Shown here piece after piece: positions 9,263-16,468 of a stretch of DNA of 21,865 nt (its first letter is position 1; every line of letters starts with the position of its first letter). Origin of the DNA: Planctomycetaceae bacterium (lineage in GTDB: Bacteria; Planctomycetota; Planctomycetia; Pirellulales; Lacipirellulaceae). The notes beneath the pieces are model-generated. The model saw only the letters and a program-made list of their open reading frames with translations. It ran no database searches and was not told the origin of the DNA. The translations under genes were made by a program, and so were the position numbers. Location: NCBI GenBank assembly GCA_002713555.1, contig PATG01000113.1, positions 1 to 21,865 of the forward strand. Reading direction: 5' to 3'.

Positions 9263-10696
9263 CTAAGAGCTGCGCTGTGGCTCGACGGCTTTTAACATAC
9301 CCCGTGCTTTATGCCAGGTTTCGCGGTATTCATCTTCGGGATTCGATTGGGCTACGATACCACCTCCTACCGGAAGTTGCCACCAGCCTGCGCCTGCTGT
9401 GATTGTTCTGATCAGGATATTGCTATCCATTTGCCCATCAAAGCCCAGATAGCCCAACGACCCACAGTAGGCTCCTCGAGCAGTGGGTTCTAACTCGGCA
9501 ATAATTTCCTGGGCACGTATTTTGGGAGCCCCGGTGATCGATCCGCCAGGAAAACATGCTTTCAATAAATCGTAGGGGCTGGCTTCCGGGCGGAGTCGTC
9601 CTTGGACGGTCGAAACGAGGTGCTTCACAAAAGCATACTTTTCCAATTGGAAAAGTTGTGTGACCTGCACGCTATCGGGAAGGCAAACTTGCGACAGGTC
9701 GTTGCGTAGCAGATCAACAATCATGACATTCTCGGCCCGATCTTTCTCGCTGAGTTGTAATTCGTCCCCCACAAAGAGATCGGCTTCAGCAGAGCCATGC
9801 CGTCCACGGGTGCCTTTTATGGGGCGTGTTTCTACCTGGCCAGCACGGTGTGTGATAAAACATTCAGGAGACGTGCTGCAAATTTGCCAATTGCCCAAGT
9901 CAAAAAATCCTGAGTAGGGAGCAGGATTGCTTTGGCGTAGCTTCAAATACAGTTCTTGCGAACAGGAGCGGGCAGGGCAGAGTAAGCGTTGCGCGAGGTT
10001 GACCTGAAAAATATCACCGGCATGGATATATTCAACGGCCTTATCAATCATCTTTCGATAACTTCTGGCGGTGAGATTGCTGGTAACGCCCTCGAGACCA
10101 ATGTCGTATTGGGGCGCTAATTCTTCCAGTCGTATTGAAGGGCGGGGCGGCGGGGCCTGGGCCGCTGGTTCACTGGTCAGCCAGGATTGCATCTGAGCCA
10201 GTCGTGCTTGGGCACGGTCCTGTCTGGCCTGTACCTCCGTTTCGGGAAAACCCTGAGAGATGATCCAGCTTTGTTCTGTTGCATGGTCAAATGCAACCAC
10301 CACGTCATAGAAACCGATTGCCATGGCTGGGATCGGAAAATCAGTGATGCTTGCAGCGGGTATGTCTTCCAGGCAGCGCGATAAGTCGTACCCCCACAAA
10401 CCGGCTGATCCTCCCTGGAAAGGCGGCAGGTCCGGGCAGGTTGAAGTGTGAAATTGCTGTTGGATACGTACCAGTTTATCCCAGGCATCGGGCTCGTCGG
10501 CATTGCAGGTAAGCCACTGGAATGGATCGACGGCGAGAAAGGAATAACGTCCCTGAGATTCCTCATGGCTGGAGCTGTCAAGAAACAAGAGATGGGGCAA
10601 ATGTGCCAGACGGCTGAAGGCAGCAGTCGGCGATAACTGGGTTGCCAGCGGCTTTACGAGTGGCAAAGCTCTGGGGGCGGTCGAGTCGTCATTCAT
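9263..10696 (-). CDS. pabB: Aminodeoxychorismate synthase component I
   Basis: The 477-residue chorismate-binding enzyme has PIKGTRGR at 292-299. The lysine in this motif (Lys294) is the PabB-specific residue that attacks chorismate; anthranilate synthase (TrpE) has Ala there. Other conserved blocks are AENVMIVDLLRNDLS, PGGSITGAPK (383-392) and the C-terminal VGGGIVAQSNPEDEYRETWHKA. With PabA it makes 4-amino-4-deoxychorismate, which a lyase converts to p-aminobenzoate. No lyase (pabC) gene lies in this window, and this protein carries no fused lyase domain. The start overlaps the end of the DHPS-like gene by 8 bp, which points to translational coupling. The N-terminal half (LFLDSSSHEESQGRYSFLA) is of the usual family type. 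Confidence 0.94.
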   Translation of the reverse strand: MNDDSTAPRALPLVKPLATQLSPTAAFSRLAHLPHLLFLDSSSHEESQGRYSFLAVDPFQWLTCNADEPDAWDKLVRIQQQFHTSTCPDLPPFQGGSAGLWGYDLSRCLEDIPAASITDFPIPAMAIGFYDVVVAFDHATEQSWIISQGFPETEVQARQDRAQARLAQMQSWLTSEPAAQAPPPRPSIRLEELAPQYDIGLEGVTSNLTARSYRKMIDKAVEYIHAGDIFQVNLAQRLLCPARSCSQELYLKLRQSNPAPYSGFFDLGNWQICSTSPECFITHRAGQVETRPIKGTRGRHGSAEADLFVGDELQLSEKDRAENVMIVDLLRNDLSQVCLPDSVQVTQLFQLEKYAFVKHLVSTVQGRLRPEASPYDLLKACFPGGSITGAPKIRAQEIIAELEPTARGAYCGSLGYLGFDGQMDSNILIRTITAGAGWWQLPVGGGIVAQSNPEDEYRETWHKARGMLKAVEPQRSS

Positions 10697-12101
10697 TGCG
10701 TTTGCTACTTCGCCTGTCTTTGAGTCGATGTTTCGTTTCGGGTTGCGTGGCCAATCCCCAATTGAGAGCCTCGTCTTGTTGGTAAGTCTTCCCGAGGGTC
10801 AATGCGGTGCGCGCTTTGCACATTTCGTATCCCAGGTAAAAAGCATGTCCTTCATCGAGATTCTCAGGCAGGTTTCCCTGGGGGCCATTTTGGCGAAGTT
10901 GCTCCATCACAACAAATGGGTCCTCGTCATGAAGATGTAAATTGCGGCTGACCAAATGGATTTCGCCATCCGTGGCAAAAATGCGGTAGTTGTTGTCGCG
11001 TATTTCTGCTGCCAGCTGTGCATTCTGTTCGTGAGACGACTCCAGGACCTCTTCGTCACGGAGCATCAAAAGGTTGGTTTCTAAATGTTTGGGAAGCACT
11101 TGATTGTGCCAAGCATGGTACATGAGGCGACGTGCCACATCACATTCGCGAACGCTACTGCGCGCCCAATTGATTACTTGCGTTGTAAGTACGCTGCGAA
11201 TTCCCAGTTCCTGACAGAAACCGAGCAGCAAAGTATTCATGCCTGCTGAATCGACATCCGTCAATTCCGTAAGATTGCCGATGCCCATCATCATTTCAGC
11301 ATCCGGGTATTGTTTCCTGATGTCGGAATAACGCGCCAGACTGGCTGCAAATCCAAAAGAGATGGGCTCCAGAATTGGATCGATACGCAAGCGCACACCG
11401 GCTTGGGCCAACGTATCAATTGTCGTGTCCAAACCGGCAAGCGTTTGTGGGTCGTCTGGAATTGCAACGACCTCAACTCCCCAATCCAGTGCAGCCTCGA
11501 GGTTGGAGCTGTTGACGCTCAAAACCAACTCGGCCCCGGCTTGGACAGCCGCCTCAATTTCAATCGGATTGAGACTGTCGATGGATACCCTGTGCCCTGC
11601 TTCACGTAAGGCACTAACAGTTTCTCCGACTGCCGGCCAGGGGTCACCCGGTTCGCAACCAACGTCAATCCAGTCGGCACCCGCTTGTGCCAAGGTGGCT
11701 GCCTGCTGAAGAATATCATCGAGGGAGAGACGCGGGCAATGATTGATCTCGGCAAGTATCTCAATATCGTAACGGCCGTATTCCTCTGAGGTTTTTGGGC
11801 GAGAGAAAAAAACCGGAAGCCGTCTTAAGTCGCGAGGACCAAGTTCGATCGGAACCTCAACGGCAGACTGAAGGGGGGCCATATTTCCTTCACAATAGCC
11901 TGGCAGAATAATTCGAGACGCTGCGGGGGGGACGCTGATACGAGACGCTATCCAGGAAGGGCTCATTAGCGCTGCTACCGTTATGGGCAGGACATCAATC
12001 GAGTATTGAAAGCCTATTTCTTCAGCAAGCTCGGACACCATGTTCCTGAGAGCATGTTCAGCAAGCCTGCCTGTGACAAAGTGAATATGTTCGCCGGACA
12101 C
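10689..12101 (-). CDS. Dihydropteroate-synthase-like protein of H4MPT synthesis (DUF6513 plus pterin-binding domain)
   Basis: I place the start at GTG 12101. The frame is open another 52 codons upstream, but that part runs through the end of the SDR gene and does not resemble protein. The GTG start gives 470 residues beginning with the family block EHIHFVTGRLAEHAL, and an AAGGT-like ribosome site lies about 10 bases upstream. An N-terminal domain (through ILPGYCEGN) precedes a TIM-barrel pterin-binding region with DWIDVGCEPGDPWPAVGE and VSIDSLN, the counterparts of DHPS substrate loops. Classical DHPS is about 280 residues, so this is the longer archaeal/methylotroph-type protein. It is the expected candidate for joining a hydroxymethyl-dihydropterin to the beta-RFAP-derived aniline. 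It starts 8 bp after the SDR stop and overlaps pabB by 8 bp. Recognition is from family memory. Confidence 0.85.
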   Translation of the reverse strand: MSGEHIHFVTGRLAEHALRNMVSELAEEIGFQYSIDVLPITVAALMSPSWIASRISVPPAASRIILPGYCEGNMAPLQSAVEVPIELGPRDLRRLPVFFSRPKTSEEYGRYDIEILAEINHCPRLSLDDILQQAATLAQAGADWIDVGCEPGDPWPAVGETVSALREAGHRVSIDSLNPIEIEAAVQAGAELVLSVNSSNLEAALDWGVEVVAIPDDPQTLAGLDTTIDTLAQAGVRLRIDPILEPISFGFAASLARYSDIRKQYPDAEMMMGIGNLTELTDVDSAGMNTLLLGFCQELGIRSVLTTQVINWARSSVRECDVARRLMYHAWHNQVLPKHLETNLLMLRDEEVLESSHEQNAQLAAEIRDNNYRIFATDGEIHLVSRNLHLHDEDPFVVMEQLRQNGPQGNLPENLDEGHAFYLGYEMCKARTALTLGKTYQQDEALNWGLATQPETKHRLKDRRSSKRNE

Positions 12102-12109
12102 GTGATGGA

Positions 12110-12883
12110 CTACCTTTGCATTCCGCCGTTGACACAGAATATTTGGCCCGTGATGAAAGATGCCTGAGGCGACGCCAAGAAACAAGCTGCCTGCGCAACG
12201 TCGTGGGGAGTTCCCCAACGTTCGAGCATAGATTCGCGCACAGCGCGTTCTTGCCAATACTCGGAAGTGTTATTTCCCCAGGCCGTTTTGATCCACCCAG
12301 GTGCCAGGCAATTCACGCGTACCTGTGGGGCTAACGACTTGGCCAGGCTGCGCGAGAAAGCCATGATCGCGCCTTTTGTCGCAGCAAACATTTCGCCGCT
12401 TTCGCCAGCCATGCCAGTTTCGACCTGGTCCCAACCCATATTGAGTATCACACCCTGCCCCCGCTGTTTCATCCGCGAGCCGATCTGTCGAGAAAGTTGC
12501 ACCGTGGCAGTCACGTCAACTTTCCAGAGCTGTTCGAGCTTTTTGTCAAATGGCCAGGCAGAAGCATCCCCGGTAAGAACGTCAGCACCAGCATTGTTAA
12601 CCCAGATATCGATGGGAGCCAATTGCCAGGCTGAAGAGACCAAATCGTTTCGTTGTTGAACATCTGCCAGATCAAAAAGTAATGTTTCGCCCTGGATGGA
12701 TTGGGCAAGTGCCTTTGCGGCTTCTGCATTCTGGTGGCCGTGAACGACTACCTGGGCTCCTGCAGCAGCAAGCTGACGGGCAATTTCAGCGCCAATACCA
12801 CTTGAACTGCCAGTCACCAAGGCACGCAGGCCACGAAGTTGGGGCTCGTTGAGAAAGCCTGTTTGGAAAGTGTCGTCTGGCAT
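12110..12883 (-). CDS. SDR-family protein lacking canonical catalytic Tyr/Ser; first gene of the H4MPT run
   Basis: The 257-residue protein has a clear Rossmann fold: the nucleotide loop TGSSSGIG (24-31), NNAG (96-99), a C-terminal NCLAPGWIKT block and the usual FITGQIFCVNGGMQR ending. The active site deviates. The YxxxK motif reads FAATK (Phe166, Lys170), and the catalytic Ser normally 13 residues earlier falls at Gln153 in NMGWDQ. I checked the codon on the minus strand: it is TTT (Phe). Cofactor binding therefore looks intact while classical dehydrogenase chemistry looks lost or altered. The next gene starts 8 bp downstream, so the two are co-expressed. A pteridine- or dihydromethanopterin-reductase role is attractive from context, since pteridine reductases such as PTR1 and FolM are SDRs, but it is unproven. 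A 3-oxoacyl-ACP-reductase label would be misleading. Confidence 0.88.
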   Translation of the reverse strand: MPDDTFQTGFLNEPQLRGLRALVTGSSSGIGAEIARQLAAAGAQVVVHGHQNAEAAKALAQSIQGETLLFDLADVQQRNDLVSSAWQLAPIDIWVNNAGADVLTGDASAWPFDKKLEQLWKVDVTATVQLSRQIGSRMKQRGQGVILNMGWDQVETGMAGESGEMFAATKGAIMAFSRSLAKSLAPQVRVNCLAPGWIKTAWGNNTSEYWQERAVRESMLERWGTPHDVAQAACFLASPQASFITGQIFCVNGGMQR

Positions 12884-13220
12884 TAGATAAGCTGGAAGTT
12901 CGATAGGCTCGCTTGTCCGAATGAAATATTCGGGTTCGCCGTACTTTGTAGTCTGGCCTTAATGTTGCCGCAAGTTTGCCACGTATTCTAACATACGGTT
13001 TCTCATAGACGGTAGCTCTGTTCGACTGGATAAATATCACTGTAAAACCTGCTGCTGGTAGGTATGAGAATGATTTCTGGTGTGCTTTTTAGAATCGTTG
13101 TGGATCAAGAGAAAATGGGACACTGGGCCCTGGCAGGGTATTACTCAGCTTGCCTCAATGGCAAGCCCATTCTACGATTATCGGCGAATACTTGCAGCCA
13201 CGTTGTGACTAGGTGATTTG
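12884..13220. promoter_or_regulatory. Divergent intergenic region between the SDR operon and the PQQ-like gene
   Basis: This 337-bp stretch has no supported gene. It separates two genes transcribed away from each other, so it must hold the promoter of the H4MPT run on one side and that of the PQQ-like gene on the other. I could not pick out convincing -35/-10 pairs. It contains the REP-like palindrome at 13148-13175. The AGGTG at 13211-13215 is the ribosome site for the ATG at 13221. Confidence 0.5.
13148..13175 (-). repeat. GTAG-headed palindrome (REP-like)
   Basis: GCTTGCC (13148-13154) and GGCAAGC (13160-13166) form a perfect 7-bp stem with a 5-base loop. Read on the minus strand, a GTAG head lies 5 bases outside the stem. 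This matches the general form of the other palindromes in the window but with a different stem and loop. Confidence 0.5.
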
Positions 13221-14876
13221 ATGACAAATCCCCAGGCCGAAGAATTGCCACCAGAAGATGCTAAGGCGGGACCCCAAAGGGTTTGGCTATTAGTCGTCTG
13301 GGTCGCCCTTTGGGTGGGGATATGTTGTTTGCTCAATACGCAGGAAATGGATCCGGGTGTTGGCAATTCTGCGATTAATGCCACCTTAATTTTATCCGTA
13401 CTGGGATTTTCGCTATGGGTTCTAAGTAGTAGTGGATGGGGCTCGAAGACAAAGTGGTCCATGGCTCTGGTACCGTTCAGTCTCGTCTTTGCTTTTTATA
13501 TGCAACTTTTGCCCATAGAGGTCCTTGTTGATGGTGATGTAGGTGTTGTTGGCTGGCGCTGGCGCTGGAATAAACCAGATCAGCAACTTGTAGTTCCTGC
13601 CGTCACGCACGGGCAAACAATAGATTGGCAAGCAACAGACCAGGACTATCCACGATTTCTTGGAAAGGGCTATTGGGCTGAAGTACCAGGGGTGTCTTTA
13701 GAGACGGATTGGCAGACCCATCCACCTCGGGAACTGTGGCGTCGGGAAATAGGTGCCGGTTGGTCGGCCTTTTCTATCGTTGGTAACTATGCGGTCACAC
13801 AGGAACAACGGGGCGAACAAGAACTGGTTACCTGCTATGAGGTGAACAGCGGAAAAATTGTTTGGACGCATGCAGACCCGGTACGATGGGACCCACGTGG
13901 AACGGGGTCCATGGGTTATGCGGGCCCCCGCGCGACACCCACTCTGCATCAAGGTCGAGTTTTCACACAGGGTGCCACGGGGATTCTGAACTGTCTGGAT
14001 GCTGCGAGTGGCAAACTCCACTGGTCCCACGATACGCTGGCCAAACACGATGCCGTGAATGTGAACTGGGGGAAGTCGGGCTCTCCGTTGATTGTTGGCG
14101 AGTATGTTGTGGTCAGTGTTGGTGGGAAACAAAATCAATCACTCGTAGCTTATGAAATCGAGACAGGCGCAGTGGCCTGGGCTACCGGAACTTACCAATC
14201 CTCTTATGCTTCACCGGTGCTTGCTAAAATTGCCGGTCAATCACAAGTGCTATCGGTAGACGAGGGTTATGTGACCTCCCATGCTGCGGACGATGGTCAA
14301 TTCTTGTGGGAATACGAATGGCCCAGTGACAGCGGAGCAGATGCTACTTCGTCGCAGCCAGTTCCCCTGACGGGAGACCGTGTCTTTATGTCCAAAGGAT
14401 ACAGCCACGGTTCGGCTTTAGTTCAGATAACTTCCGACGAAGGGGGCGATTGGTTCGCGGAGCCCCTATGGAAGGGGAGGCAGTTTGGCCAGCTTCCTGT
14501 CATGAAAACGAAAATGTGTAACGTGGTCATTCGTGATGGTTACGTCTATGGCCTGGACGATATCAATCTGCAGTGTATTGAATTGGCGACGGGCAAAAAA
14601 CGCTGGAAGAAGCGACGGACTCCAAAGTTTGGGCACGGCCAAATTATGCTGATCGGGGATGTCATTTTACTGCTTACGGAGCATGGAGAAGTCGTGCTTG
14701 TGGAACCGAGTCCAGAAAAATACCAAGAATTGGCAAGTTTCCAAGCATTGTCTGAGGACCAGATTACCTGGAACAATCCGGCCTTTGCTCCACCTTATCT
14801 CTTGCTGCGTAATGCGCAAGAAGCCGTTTGCTACGAGTTGTCCCTGCAAGGGGAGAATGTTGTGAACAATAACTAA
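13221..14876 (+). CDS. Membrane-anchored PQQ-like beta-propeller repeat protein
   Basis: I chose ATG 13221 over the TTG one codon earlier because AGGTG lies 5 bases upstream of it. The 551-residue protein has three predicted N-terminal membrane helices (about 21-38, 52-70 and 80-97). A large domain of PQQ-type repeats follows, each with the strand-turn pattern ending in SGKxxW or TGxxxW: VTCYEVNSGKIVWTH, LNCLDAASGKLHWSH, VAYEIETGAVAWAT, QCIELATGKKRWKK. Planctomycetes encode many such proteins. Without the residues of quinoprotein dehydrogenases it is more likely a scaffold or binding propeller than an enzyme. The propeller probably lies on the non-cytoplasmic side, but topology was not computed. 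It is monocistronic on the plus strand and no partner is visible. Confidence 0.9.
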   Translation: MTNPQAEELPPEDAKAGPQRVWLLVVWVALWVGICCLLNTQEMDPGVGNSAINATLILSVLGFSLWVLSSSGWGSKTKWSMALVPFSLVFAFYMQLLPIEVLVDGDVGVVGWRWRWNKPDQQLVVPAVTHGQTIDWQATDQDYPRFLGKGYWAEVPGVSLETDWQTHPPRELWRREIGAGWSAFSIVGNYAVTQEQRGEQELVTCYEVNSGKIVWTHADPVRWDPRGTGSMGYAGPRATPTLHQGRVFTQGATGILNCLDAASGKLHWSHDTLAKHDAVNVNWGKSGSPLIVGEYVVVSVGGKQNQSLVAYEIETGAVAWATGTYQSSYASPVLAKIAGQSQVLSVDEGYVTSHAADDGQFLWEYEWPSDSGADATSSQPVPLTGDRVFMSKGYSHGSALVQITSDEGGDWFAEPLWKGRQFGQLPVMKTKMCNVVIRDGYVYGLDDINLQCIELATGKKRWKKRRTPKFGHGQIMLIGDVILLLTEHGEVVLVEPSPEKYQELASFQALSEDQITWNNPAFAPPYLLLRNAQEAVCYELSLQGENVVNNN

Positions 14877-14890
14877 GGTCTTCACACAAC

Positions 14891-14995
14891 GGAGGCCGGA
14901 TCAAGGAGCGAAGCGACGCCGCTCCGGCAGCAGAAAGAGTAGAAAGTAGTTACTACTGACGCTGCCGGAACGGCGCTGCGCTTGGTCCGGCCTAC
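14891..14995. repeat. REPIN-like double palindrome with GGAG and GTAG heads
   Basis: The left unit starts with GGAG (14891-14894) followed by GCCGGA, which pairs with TCCGGC at 14923-14928. The right unit lies inverted: GCCGGA (14964-14969) pairs with TCCGGC (14986-14991), and the GTAG head reads on the minus strand from 14995. The two units are also near-complementary to each other along most of their length (GCTGCCGGA, CGGCG and TCCGGCC blocks), so the whole region can fold into one long stem. The 14932-14960 spacer holds a smaller palindrome, AGTAG-TTA-CTACT, at 14945-14957. Confidence 0.7.
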
Positions 14996-15032
14996 TGCTA
15001 CGTCATGGGTAAAGACTTGGGGTAGCACACAT

Positions 15033-15160
15033 TTACCGAACGAAATTGCCGACTACAGTGGGACCCACAGGAAACTGCTTGGCAATCGTGGCGTGGCGAG
15101 CACACCTGCTTCGTAAGCTTCAGCGATACGCTTGCGCAGGTCTAAAGAAGGTGCTTGCAT
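15033..15160 (-). pseudogene. IS630-type transposase, N-terminal remnant
   Basis: From ATG 15160 the minus strand reads MQAPSLDLRKRIAEAYEAG, the start of the helix-turn-helix domain of IS630-family transposases. A strong ribosome site (AAGGAGGG, 15167-15174) sits 6 bases upstream. After EAG the original frame runs to a stop at 15053-15055. The next part of the domain, ATIAKQFPVGPTVVGNFVR, continues in another frame and stops at 15033-15035. The rest of the transposase is missing and the GGAG/GTAG double palindrome lies beyond. It is therefore a decayed, frameshifted stub. No terminal inverted repeats were identified. Confidence 0.75.
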
Positions 15161-15192
15161 GAGAATCCCTCCTTGGATGAACCCACACTCTA

Positions 15193-15212
15193 GTAGCATT
15201 CCAGTCAGGAAT
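15193..15212 (+). repeat. Small GTAG-headed hairpin
   Basis: GTAG (15193-15196) and one base precede ATTCC (15198-15202), which pairs with GGAAT (15208-15212) around a 5-base loop. The short stem could be chance; it is listed because it shares the head with the other palindromes. Confidence 0.3.
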
Positions 15213-15279
15213 AAAGGTAAGTTGCTCTAAAGCCCTCTAACCCTATTTGTAGAGTAACACTAAGCTAACCGACAGGATC

Positions 15280-15303
15280 CAGAAGTCTGGCGACATCTGC
15301 TAC
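15280..15303 (-). repeat. REP unit identical to the one at 1089-1112
   Basis: The 30 bases at 15274-15303 are identical to 1083-1112, including the AGGATC just outside the 24-base palindrome. Similarity continues weakly further out (AAGC-AAC at about 15262-15269 and 1071-1078). The unit's GTAG end abuts the stop codon of the YdjY-domain gene. Here it stands alone, without an inverted partner. Confidence 0.75.
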
Positions 15304-16116
15304 TCACTTAGCCGCTTGCGCTTTTTTCAATTTCGGCTTTAACACCAACCTGACCGGCGTGCCTAGAGGTGGTATTTTTTTCGTGTTGGCCGCAAACAAT
15401 AAGCCATCATAAACCTGGCTGCTCTCGGTAGGGATATCGAGCGTGGCCGTCGAGAAATTTGAAACACAGATAAAGTCGCCCGCTTCTGCCTGGTAAATTT
15501 GTTCGCCCGTTTCTTTGTCTTGCCAAAAACTGCTGCCAGCAAATACCCAATTGGTTTGCATGGGCTTGTTGGTATCCACGTCTTGTACCCACTCACGGGC
15601 TGCTATTTTTTGCCATTTGCCGGCCGTGTCCAACCACTGGGCTTCGATCACAATTTCGGTGCCCGTCGGTGGCGAAAATTTAGGATGCCATTGTACGGGT
15701 TGCCCCGTTTCGGCTCCTATTGCCAAAAGGGCTGCATGGACCACCTGGGCCTGGCTGTAAACAGCGACGACCGATTCATGTTCTTTCGTACCCTGGGGAC
15801 AGGCCAGCATTTCGAGCATTCCCTTGCGTAGCGAGATATAACCATCGACCATCACAGTGCCCCGCTTTTTGTCCACCCAGACACGGTTCGGTTTTGGCAT
15901 TGCGTGAGCCCCTGGGGGGGGCGGTAGGTGGGGAGGTTCCTTGTTTTCGGCATCTTCATGCTGACTTGCTAGTGGACTGGCATCTGCAGCTTCGAGGGGT
16001 CGCTGATCATTCGTTTCGGCTTGTAATAATGGGCAGGCTGCTAGGGAGCATGCCGACAGAATCAGGCCAATCGCTAAAAGTGCTCCTCCTGGAGTCTGGC
16101 GGCTGGTTCTTATCAT
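15304..16116 (-). CDS. YdjY-domain exported protein, probable lipoprotein
   Basis: The frame extends 27 codons further upstream, but the ATG at 16116 has a near-perfect ribosome site (AGGAGGTGA) and is followed at once by a signal sequence, so I take it as the start (270 residues). The signal region GALLAIGLILSACSLAAC contains two possible lipobox cysteines, LSAC (Cys23) and LAAC (Cys28). A Pro- and Glu-rich linker (to about residue 70) follows. A YdjY-type domain then has WVDKKRGTVMVDGYISLRKG, CPQGTKEHESVVAV, QVVHAALLAIGAETG, WVFAGSSFW and VSNFSTATLDIPTESS. These proteins are common in planctomycetes and their function is unknown. The gene faces away from the next plus-strand gene and stops against the REP unit. 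Surface or periplasmic location is inferred from the signal. Confidence 0.88.
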   Translation of the reverse strand: MIRTSRQTPGGALLAIGLILSACSLAACPLLQAETNDQRPLEAADASPLASQHEDAENKEPPHLPPPPGAHAMPKPNRVWVDKKRGTVMVDGYISLRKGMLEMLACPQGTKEHESVVAVYSQAQVVHAALLAIGAETGQPVQWHPKFSPPTGTEIVIEAQWLDTAGKWQKIAAREWVQDVDTNKPMQTNWVFAGSSFWQDKETGEQIYQAEAGDFICVSNFSTATLDIPTESSQVYDGLLFAANTKKIPPLGTPVRLVLKPKLKKAQAAK

Positions 16117-16118
16117 TT

Positions 16119-16127
16119 CACCTCCTA
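16119..16127 (-). promoter_or_regulatory. Strong Shine-Dalgarno fixing the start of the YdjY-domain gene
   Basis: On the minus strand TAGGAGGTG stands directly before AA and the ATG at 16116. It is the best ribosome site among the intact genes of the window. It favours this start over the upstream in-frame ATG at 16197, whose extra residues do not look like a signal peptide. Confidence 0.7.
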
Positions 16128-16468
16128 AAGGGGCCGAAAGGTATCGCTTGGTGTAGCAATTGTAACGTTTCATCTCCCCATCGTCGTGTGGACACACGAG
16201 TAGGGCATATTCACAGTTTTATTCCTCGAAATTGTTCATCGGTGCTTAAAACGCCTACTTTTTCTCAGTGGGGTTTTACCCACCCTGAATTCCTCCGAAA
16301 ATCCGGCTCCCCCCCGTGAATAAAAGTGCCCAAACCCCTAGAATGGCGTTCTCCTCAGGAGGCCATTTCAGTGCTCCTTAATGGCAAGGACCAGGGCATC
16401 TCGAATACGTCCTGAATGGGCAGCAAATTGCATTCGAACTCCAGGCAGGAATTTTGACAAGGAATGAA
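16128..16468. promoter_or_regulatory. Divergent intergenic region with a bulged hairpin
   Basis: No gene is supported in this stretch between two divergent genes. At 16342-16367 AATGGC pairs with GCCATT and inside it CTCC pairs with GGAG, with a three-base bulge and a three-base loop. A C7 run precedes it at about 16310. Promoters for both neighbours must lie here, but I could not define their boxes. AAGGA at 16459-16463 is the ribosome site for ATG 16469. Confidence 0.45.

Noticed and set aside
9263..10696. Anthranilate synthase (TrpE) for the chorismate-binding enzyme
   Set aside because: The motif is PIKGT with Lys, which is the PabB form; TrpE has PIAGT. The neighbouring H4MPT genes also favour p-aminobenzoate synthesis.
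12102..12257. 52-codon upstream extension of the DHPS-like gene
   Set aside because: It lies inside the SDR gene in another frame and does not resemble the family. The family block HIHFVTGRLAE begins right after the GTG at 12101.
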